Shown: positions 57,270 to 64,000 of the stretch, piece by piece
Layout of the letters: the number at the start of each line of letters is the position of its first letter
Numbering within the stretch: the first letter of the stretch is position 1
Assembly (NCBI GenBank): GCA_022410635.1
Contig: JAJVDF010000019.1
Location: 3,062,135-3,126,134 of the forward strand
DNA from: Tretioscincus oriximinensis
Taxonomy: Eukaryota; Chordata; Lepidosauria; Squamata; Gymnophthalmidae
Length of the DNA stretch: 64,000 nt
Direction: 5' to 3'
Program-made: the position numbers and the translations under genes
The notes under the pieces: generated by a model
The model's input: only the letters and a program-made list of their open reading frames with translations
What the model was told of the DNA's origin: nothing
Database searches by the model: none

Positions 57270-57397
57270 GATGTGGTCTGTACCTGCTTGCCAATGTTCA
57301 TGGGTAAATTCTGTGAAAAGGTGATGACAACTTGTGATCTATCTCCTTGCCTAAACAATGGCACTTGCATGGTTGGAGAGGACAGCTATCACTGCAG
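57270..57397 (+). CDS. EYS: EYS (eyes shut homolog) next exon, EGF-like repeats
   Basis: The exon is 128 bases, with acceptor ATTCTATTATAG (a weak, AT-rich pyrimidine tract) and donor GTGAGA at 57398. It starts in phase 0 and ends in phase 2. It encodes DVVCTCLPMFMGKFCEKV, which supplies cysteines 4, 5 and 6 of the repeat begun in the previous exon, and then MTTCDLSPCLNNGTC and MVGEDSYHC, four cysteines of the next repeat. Joined to the previous exon the spacing C-x4-C-x5-C-x8-C-x-C-x8-C is canonical. The length of 128 bases and DVxCxC start equal what I recall for human EYS exon 7, and the residue order DVMCICSP against DVVCTCLP agrees. The reading frame is open, with no damage, so the gene is probably functional. 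Confidence 0.88.
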
Positions 57398-58236
57398 GTG
57401 AGATGATTTATTTTACATTCATGAAATACTGAAATGTAAAATCGGATTTGTTTTGCATTCATGAAACAGAGCAACACTGCTTGCATTATGCTGATAAGGA
57501 TGACTTTTTATTTTAACATGTCTGGCTCCTTACTGCTGACATGGTATATGATAGCAATTGTTGGCTGAGCATGAGAAAAGGCAGGAGAAGCGAAGGAAGA
57601 AACTTTCTTTACATTTAAGGTAAAATACAGTATGTGGCTGCAGACACAAAAGGGAAGCTTCTTAAAAAGAAGTGCAAACTGATCAGTGATCTATTGCATA
57701 AGCAGTTTGATAGCCAAATTCAGTCAGGATTTCAGAACAGCCTTATTCAAATATGTAGGTGTGTATGCATAAGTGTGTATATGTATGTAGATGAAGTAAC
57801 TCAGCTATTTAGCCATCTAATTCTATTCCATTTTTATTTGGATTTATAGACTTTTCCTCCCACCATTAAGAAGTACAATTTTTACTCTTCACACTTGCTT
57901 GACTTTTATTTGGCTGCCTTAAAATGGGTTCCGTGGTACATTTTTCAAGTGTGGTAAACAAACTGAGGGTTGTTTTAGAAGATTCATAAAAGCAGAATAT
58001 TAAAAATCTACAGCATATAAAAGGAAGGGCAGCACATTGTGGTGATCTTGTATAGTCTGACATATTGATAGATGTAAATGTGAACAATACAGCCATTAGT
58101 CTGNAAGTGGTTCCAATGTAAAATATTTATAATCTACTTGGAAAATACTAGGAATTAAAAACAAACTCCCTACCTAATTGCATATTCATGGTGCTTCTTA
58201 TTCTTTACTGAAATGACAATTTAAGGTAGAAATATA

Positions 58237-58307
58237 TATACTGCTCAAAACAATTAAGGGAACACATTGTATGTTAAAGTGCTTCCTTAATTGTTTTGAG
58301 CAGTATA
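58237..58307. mobile_element. Tc1/mariner-type mini-palindrome (MITE), copy 1
   Basis: The ends are inverted copies: TATACTGCTCAAAACAATTAAGG against the reverse complement of the last 25 bases. They match, with small changes, the terminal repeat I remember from Tc1-like transposons of fish, lampreys and reptiles. The copy is flanked by TA-rich sequence as expected for TA target sites. Only 71 bases long, it is essentially two ends fused; no transposase. Confidence 0.8.
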
Positions 58308-58464
58308 TTTATTCATAAACATATACTGCTTATATGAGCAGAACATGTTGCCTTGAGACATTCAAGGAGGAAACATTCAGTGTGCCATGATTCTATTCAT
58401 GTTGTTTCTCAACACTGATAATTTCATGTTCAGATTTGGGTAGGCAGAATTACGGGAGGATTTA

Positions 58465-58935
58465 TTTATTTATCTCTTTATGCATGTATGCATTCTTATA
58501 TTCCATCCTATACCTGAAGATTTCAGGGCAGTTAACCGTAAAAACAAAAGTACAAAATTAACATTTTAAAATGGTGCCTGAAAGGTGGGGAAAGGAAAGA
58601 TTTCCTCAAACAAAGACCAGGTTAAAGGGTTGTTTCTTCAAAGATTTTCTGAATAACTACAATGATGATAACTTCAAAGAAATAGCTGGGTTAGTGTGGC
58701 CATGAAAATCTACTAAGGGGGTCCTGTAGCACTTTAGAGACTAACAATAAATAGGATTAAATGGCACAAGCTTTCATAGACAAGTCGACTTCTCTACTGA
58801 AGTTCATGCCTCCTATGCTATTTCTTGTTTGTCTCAAAAGTGCCCCTTTGCCAATAATGATGACGGACACATCTCAAGGTGAAGGCTATTTCATAATTGA
58901 GGGCCACCACAGAGAAGGCCCTGTTCTAAATTTGG
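58465..58935 (+). mobile_element. Interspersed repeat, family C, split by a foldback insertion
   Basis: CATCCTATACCTGAAGATTTC, AGGGCAGTTAACCGTAAAAAC and GATTTTCTGAATAACTAC lie to the left; CACATCTCAAGGTGAAGGC, TATTTCATAATTGAGGGCC and CCACAGAGAAGGCCCTG lie to the right of the insertion at 58669-58855. Removing the insertion and one copy of the 8-base duplication restores family C order. Confidence 0.75.
58669..58855. mobile_element. Asymmetric foldback element, family J (copy 3)
   Basis: The left end reads TAACTTCAAAGAAATAGCTGG and GTTAGTGTGG; then GTAGCACTTTAGAGACTAAC, GGCACAAGCTTTCATAGAC. The right arm ends in GTGCCCCTTTGCCA, so the outer 30-40 bases present on the left are missing on the right. 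AATGATGA flanks both sides (58661-58668 and 58856-58863), an 8-base duplication inside a family C repeat. Confidence 0.75.
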
Positions 58936-59774
58936 ATTGAGTTGAATTTGGTACCTGGAGTCTAAATTCAACACCAGGAAAATCACCCAAGAAAAGTCCA
59001 TAGTGCAAACGTCATCTCATACATAAAAGGCCCAATTTTTATTCTCATCAATGTCATTTGAGTTAGAGGAAAAATACAGGAACCAATCAGATAACAAAGC
59101 ATGAACAATAAAGTTGGTAGGGGAATGTGTTTCCAGATCACCACTTGAGATGTGTCTATCTCCTTCTTTGATCACCAAATAAATAATACACTTTTGCAGA
59201 ACAGGATTTCCTAGTGACTCTGAGTAATGATACCAACTTCAGACCTGGAACTGAGACCACATACCCAGATCCAAGCCTGATGTACAACATTAGTTCCCAT
59301 GCAAGATCCTGGTCCGAAATTAAGTTTTTCTATGGCTGTTATAGATGTAGCTACAGAAAAAGNCCTCAAATATTGACCACACAGTCCAGATATTTCAAAT
59401 GTTACATTTCTGAATGAACAGCAGTATTTGGTTCTTTTACTAATATTTTTTTCAGAAATAATTTTCCTAGGCCACACATATTTGATAAGGCAAGTCATTT
59501 ACATATTGCATTAGCACCCCTGCCCTTCTAGGCCATGGTCAGTATCCATATATATTTTCTTATTTGTACAGATATGTCACTTTTTCACCAGCCATTATGC
59601 ATGGAACTTATATGCTGTCATTCAGTATTTTCTTTTCTCTGGTCTGGAATCGGCGTGACATGGATCAATCCCTTTGATGTAGTCAGTCTTCACATCCTCC
59701 TTGCCAACATCTCAAACCCTTCAATCTCAGTTCTGAGGGATGCCAGATCTATTTGTCTCATGTGTTCAGGAATA

Positions 59775-59856
59775 TATACTGCTCAAAACAATTAAGGGAA
59801 CACTTTAACATAATATGTTATGTTAAAGTGTTCCCTTAATTGTTTTGAGCAGTATA
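59775..59856. mobile_element. Tc1/mariner-type mini-palindrome (MITE), copy 2
   Basis: The two halves of this 82-base segment are inverted copies of 41 bases with one mismatch near the centre. The outer 20 bases equal those of the copy at 58237-58307. It sits between TA dinucleotides. No transposase is present. Confidence 0.85.
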
Positions 59857-59962
59857 TGAAGATACGCATATTTGTTGTGGCTTTCGGCTAAAAAAACAAT
59901 TTTATCTTCCCACCTTCAAGCTTTATTGTTGTTTTCAAGTTTGTTCAAAACCTTTGGGTAAG

Positions 59963-60025
59963 GGAAATAGAGAAATACAAATAAATAAGTAAATAAATAA
60001 ACAAACAAACAAACAAACAAACAAA
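59963..60025. repeat. (AAAT)n(AAAC)n simple repeat
   Basis: AAATA units pass into six or more AAAC units, as in the tail of the type A SINE at 29713-29740. No SINE body is visible beside it. Confidence 0.8.
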
Positions 60026-60294
60026 ATGAGGCACAGAGTGTGAGAAGTAATCCCAGGACAGTTCCTTGTATACTGCCACAACTAATGGAATTAGAATACT
60101 TGCGTCTAAAGCTGCTTCCAGATGGTGGTCAATAAAAATGTTATGAAGTAATATTCTAGGGACTTTGTGCACTGCTTGTCTCTACACTTTTTTGACATGA
60201 ACAGGCAGATATTTTGCTGTTGCAAAATATCCAGAAGAACATAATTACTGCTATGCACACATGCACCATCATTGATTTTTTAATTCTGCACATA

Positions 60295-60950
60295 GGACCC
60301 CTCCACACGCCATGCTAAAACCTGCAATTGTATTAAGTTCCAGAATAACCTGATCGCGAGACCAGGTATACTGTATGTACCTCAGCCTTTCACAAACCAT
60401 TAAAAAACCTTTAAATCTACATGGAACAGAGAAAATGACTAACTAGGAAATAAATACTGAGCATGCTCAGTATGTGACTCTGCACCGACTAACCAGGAAG
60501 CGTATAGGATTCTCATTGTCTTCTGCTGGTGTCTTCTTGTGAGATCCTGCCTTCTCCCATTAGTCCACACAATGGCTTGGAATGGAAATATGAGCCATTC
60601 CACAAAAATGTGAGACTTTGCAATCAGGAAATTCTGGTTCCTCATACCTTTTTTCTGTTGCATTGTGATGCATTCCAAAAAATCCATTGGAATGTGGGGC
60701 AGAGTAATCCTGATGTTGGAACATCTCAGTAACATCCATGTTGAAAAACCTTGTATAGAGGGGGGCATAATTCTGTCTATATTTAAGATAGCAGGTCCTT
60801 GCAGTAGCATCTAGATAGGTACTGTAGCTCCCATTCTTTACAATGGAAAATGACACACCAAGAGATATTTTTCTTATTGTAACAATATCATATCACCCAT
60901 TTATTCCAGAACTATATTGTGATTGCTGTGGATGCATTTGGCTCTGGATA
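60295..60950 (+). repeat. Interspersed repeat family E, longest copy
   Basis: This copy runs from CCCCTCCACACGCCATGC to TTGGCTCTGG and covers the family E blocks listed for 16125-16610, with about 300 further bases in the middle-to-right part. A minus-strand open frame of 123 codons at 60439-60810 has no recognised domain. A family E copy of this length without coding sequence suggests a non-autonomous DNA transposon. Confidence 0.5.
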
Positions 60951-62436
60951 CTGTCACTCCCTATATCCCATGTAGATGCAATCTGAATGGCAGCTGTGCT
61001 TGCACTGTCGAGAACTTAATGCACAGGAATAGAGGTTGTCCATCCTTGTAATATGCAACTGAAATCACAGGAGCTTCNTATGGAAAGGAAATTGTGCTTC
61101 GGAAGATTAGTTTGTCTCTACATATGGAATATGTGCAGAGCCAAAACTAGCCCCTGTATCATCTGAAGCAAAGGAATCCAGTGTCCTCCCAGCTTGATCA
61201 TGTAGCACATGTGTCAAAACTGGAACATCATGCAAGGAGAGGTGTTTTTTTNAAAAAAAAATTCCTGGCACTCTATGGTCTGAATCAAATTGCCATGGAC
61301 TCTTAGCACTGAAACCTAGGGGCTCTTGCTCTGTTTCCCCTGCTCTCCAGTTGTTGGGCTGTATATGTTCACTTCTGCCCCTTACCACACTTTTACATCA
61401 GTGCCATTATATCTTCCTGCCTTTTATTACATCCTAAATTACACAAGATTAAGTGTCCATCCTGAAACCCATCACATGTTTAACAGCACTGAACTCAATT
61501 TGCTATTAAAAACAAAGTGGCCTTTGGTAAATTTAGCCTAAAGTTGCCTTTAGGTAAAATGTCTTCTTTTTTTTTTTAAGAGCTTTAGGACTTCTACGGT
61601 TCAAACAAGTTTTCCAAGGCAGGAGCCAATCCCTAATCTTCTTCAAAATTCTCACAATCCATAGCTAGAACCACTTAGGACAGCTTTAATAATATATCCT
61701 TATAAGTCTTCAAGGTTTTTCAAGACCTTTAATGTGATATAGAATTGAACCAGTCAACAATCAATAAGTTCCTTACCACAGTTCTTCTTCTATTCCACCT
61801 CATCCCCTCAAAAAAGAAAAAAAGAACTTTAGGCCCGATTAACCTTTTCAAATGCAGCAGATTTTCCCACTAGAAAAGTCTTCTATCTTAGATTTTGCGA
61901 AAGAACTTGAAAAATTCTTATAATACTTTTCTGAATGGTGGGTGATTTCTCTCCCCCTTCCTTCAAGGAACATTTGCAGTATGTCTGAAAGTGTATNCTT
62001 GCTATTTTTCCCCATTCTACAATTTTTTAAAGTTACTAGCTGATGTGTGTATTGGCAGGGACAGGTATTAATGCAATCATTTAACTATATCTTTGGAGTA
62101 TCTGAGGAATGTTGATTGACATTCTTAAAAATACATAATACACATAGCAGAAATAAAGTAGGTAGGATAATTTTAGGCAGTCACAAAGGAAAACCAAGAG
62201 GCAGCATAGAAGTAGATCGTAGTGTAAACTGGCACATGGCAGCATGGAGCTGCTGAATCCTCTCTCTCTGAAATGTCTCCATTCTTCTCCTTTTGTTTGC
62301 TGCTTACCAGAATAACCTTTGATGGAAAACACACGGCTTTTTTGTTCAGCAATGTTTATTTATGAGTCACCTAGCAGATGGTCGTGTCTTTTTTCCAGTC
62401 TTTCCCCCCCCCAAACAATAGAGTTTAAGAAATGAG

Positions 62437-62482
62437 GATGATGATGATGAAAAAGAAAAAGAAAAAGAAAAGGAGGTGGAGG
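62437..62482. repeat. (GAT)n / (AAAAG)n simple repeat
   Basis: Four GAT units are followed by several GAAAAA units. Confidence 0.8.
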
Positions 62483-62744
62483 ATTAATTTAGGACTGGGG
62501 ATGATCTCAAGGAGAAAAAATATAATAGAATCTCCAAAACATNTTTCAATTTAGACAAGAGTAAATTGCTGCCCTTTAGCACCGTAAAGCACCCTCCCTT
62601 TCTTGTCCACATTCAGTCTTAACATCAGAGATTCAATAGCAAGACAGATACTTTTAAGCTGGAGTTAACTTAGAACTCACAAACATCTCATTGGTAAACG
62701 AGTTTTATCCTTATTTTGGTTTTGTGAAACTTACCCGTTTTGTT

Positions 62745-63080
62745 GTGCAGTAATGGGTAAATTTGAATTACGCAGTACCANTTGATTCAATCCAATTTGA
62801 ATAAAACTGAATCCTATTTGAANGAGTTCAATTCAAATTTATACCAATGGGTTTTAATTTGAATTATTCAAATCATCTGATTCAATTTCAGCCACAGCTG
62901 CCCTTAATTTTTTTTGTATTTGTTTTTAAAGATTCTTTTCTTTTTTTAATACAAAGCCTGATCAATATTTGAACTCAAACCAAGTCAAGCCTATGTTTGA
63001 GCCAAATGCCATTTTGTTTGGTTTAGTTCAATTCAAAGGTGTAAATATATCTGCCAAATATAAAATCAAGTATAAAGAAT
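62745..63080. repeat. Degenerate TTCAAATTGAA-rich repeat, family G
   Basis: Repeated words such as GATTCAATCCAATTTGAAT, GAGTTCAATTCAAATTTA, TTGAATTATTCAAATC, TTTAGTTCAATTCAAAGG resemble those at 19310-19620. The period is irregular. No gene was seen. Confidence 0.4.
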
Positions 63081-63159
63081 TAAACTCAACTTCAATACTA
63101 TGAGAAAGNACACAAAAAAAACCCAAATACTAAGACAGATTTTCAAGAATAAGACAAAG

Positions 63160-63390
63160 AGGTGTAGTTGGTTTTTATATTTTTCTCATCACAGAGGGAT
63201 TCAATACAACTCACATAANTTTCTACTCTTCACAACAGACACCTTGTGAAGCAGGTGAGACTGAGAGATCTTCAAAGTACTTGACCAGCCCAAGGTCACC
63301 CCTGCTGGCTTCACAGATAATGTGGAATCAAACCAGGAGATTGGATGTGAGGCAAGAGTTTCATACACAAACCATAAAACCATGGTTCTC
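63160..63390 (-). mobile_element. tRNA-derived SINE, head type A, minus strand
   Basis: In reverse complement: CAATCTCCTGGTTTGATTCC (B-box region), GGTGACCTTGGGCTGGTCA, CTCAGTCTCACCTGCTTCAC, AAGGTGTCTGTTGTG and a 3' part with ATATAAAAACCAACTACACC. The tail resembles that of the type B SINEs. Confidence 0.8.
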
Positions 63391-63595
63391 ACTGCTTTTT
63401 TCAATTACATTACAAACTCCTGATAACCTACTGAATTTATTTATTCACTTCTCATGACACTTATAAAAAAGGCACACAAGCTTAATACAAGATTCTCTAA
63501 GAATTTTTTAACTATGTTCTTGAACAGGAACTTTGCTATATTGCAATTTTATATATAGATAGTCTAGGGGAAGTTACATTTCAGAATTACTGTAT

Positions 63596-64000
63596 TATTG
63601 TTAATTTCAGAGAAATAGCTGTGTTAGTCTAGTNGAANGTCAAGCAAAGGAGCTAGCAGCACTTTGAGACTAACTTGAGAAAAGTGTAGCAAAGGAGCTA
63701 GCAGCACTTTGAGACTAACTTGAGAAAAGTGGTTGGCATAAGCTTTCGTAGACAGGTCTACTTCTTCAGATGCTGAGGGACTAATGCTAGGGTCAGGTAT
63801 TTATAGGAAAATGTGTATGGGAGAAGACAAAGCATATGCAACTGTAGGGAGGTGTTGAATTGCAGGTAAATAGCAGGAACTAATCTCCTTGTGTGAAAAA
63901 GTGCCTGGGGCAACAAGGGGCAATGTCTAGTAGAGAAGTACTTGATTGCTTCTCTACTAGACATTGCCCCTTGTTGCCCCAGGCACTTTTTCACACAAGG
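63596..64000. mobile_element. Asymmetric foldback element, family J (copy 4, cut by window edge)
   Basis: From AATTTCAGAGAAATAGCTGTG it follows copy 1 almost base for base through TTCGTAGACAGGTC, GAGGGACTAATG and GTGTTGAATTGCAGG. A 43-base segment (GCAAAGGAGCTAGCAGC to GAGAAAAGTG) is duplicated in tandem at about 63644-63731. After the arm it continues into a further internal segment that forms a perfect inverted repeat. The expected second arm would lie beyond 64000. Confidence 0.75.
63887..64000. repeat. Perfect 52-base inverted repeat
   Basis: The arms at 63887-63938 and 63949-64000 are exact reverse complements by eye, with a 10-base loop (TACTTGATTG). The right arm reaches the window end, so the palindrome may be longer. 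It lies at the centre of a family J foldback. Confidence 0.9.

Larger units (their letters stand above)
57398..64000 (+). other. EYS: Start of the next EYS intron (beyond 6.6 kb)
   Basis: No further EGF-coding exon was recognised up to the window end. It contains the Tc1-type mini-palindromes, family C, E, G and J repeats and a SINE, listed separately. The uncovered parts 57398-58236, 58936-59774, 59857-60294 and 60951-62744 show no gene or preserved repeat. Confidence 0.75.

Overview
The window looks like intronic DNA of a reptile, most likely a squamate (lizard or gecko). The evidence is its repeat content: tRNA-headed SINEs of the kind common in lizards, two lineages of CR1-type LINE, an L1 fragment, tyrosine-recombinase retrotransposons, tiny Tc1/mariner-type palindromes and many foldback elements. 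Single N bases are scattered throughout, and one 485-base N gap lies at 34846-35330. No bacterial-style operon, complete host gene or stand-alone RNA gene was found. Almost all longer open frames are chance or belong to decayed transposons.

The only host coding sequence I can support is two exons on the + strand, 50259-50419 and 57270-57397. Together they encode a run of EGF-like repeats with clean splice sites. Order, intron phases (1-0 and 0-2) and residue matches fit the N-terminal EGF region of EYS (eyes shut homolog, a photoreceptor extracellular matrix protein), corresponding to what I recall as human coding exons 6 and 7. No other EYS exon was recognised, so the upstream intron appears to exceed 50 kb and the downstream intron 6.6 kb, in keeping with the very large EYS gene. 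The first exon is 33 bases shorter than I recall for human and lacks the fifth and sixth cysteines of one EGF repeat.

From 1 to 50258 (upstream intron): LTR-like ends at 1-130 and about 9966-11104; SINEs of two head types; an L1 ORF2 3' fragment (5120-6690); CR1-type 3' ends (13690-14075, 31430-31613 and short tails); three related tyrosine-recombinase (Ngaro/DIRS-like) retrotransposon copies at 6693-7610 (-), 26100-27895 (+) and 42450-47570 (+). The third still shows gag, reverse transcriptase (YLDD), tyrosine recombinase (R..HxxR..Y) and SGNH-hydrolase (GHS, GEND, DGVH) blocks, all broken. A 77-base minisatellite ends about 210 bases before the first EYS exon.

From 50420 to 57269 (intron between the exons): a SINE, two foldback elements and a CR1/L3-like LINE with a decayed reverse transcriptase. 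From 57398 to 64000 (downstream intron): two Tc1-type mini-palindromes, a repeat split by a foldback element, and a foldback copy at the right edge that contains a perfect 52-base inverted repeat.

The most interesting structural signal is a family of asymmetric foldback elements (26370-27070, 51974-52200, 58669-58855, 63596-64000). In the three copies with both ends visible, one arm is about 30-40 bases longer than the other and the copy is flanked by 8-12 base direct repeats. I found no convincing new biological system. Family names are from memory without database searches.
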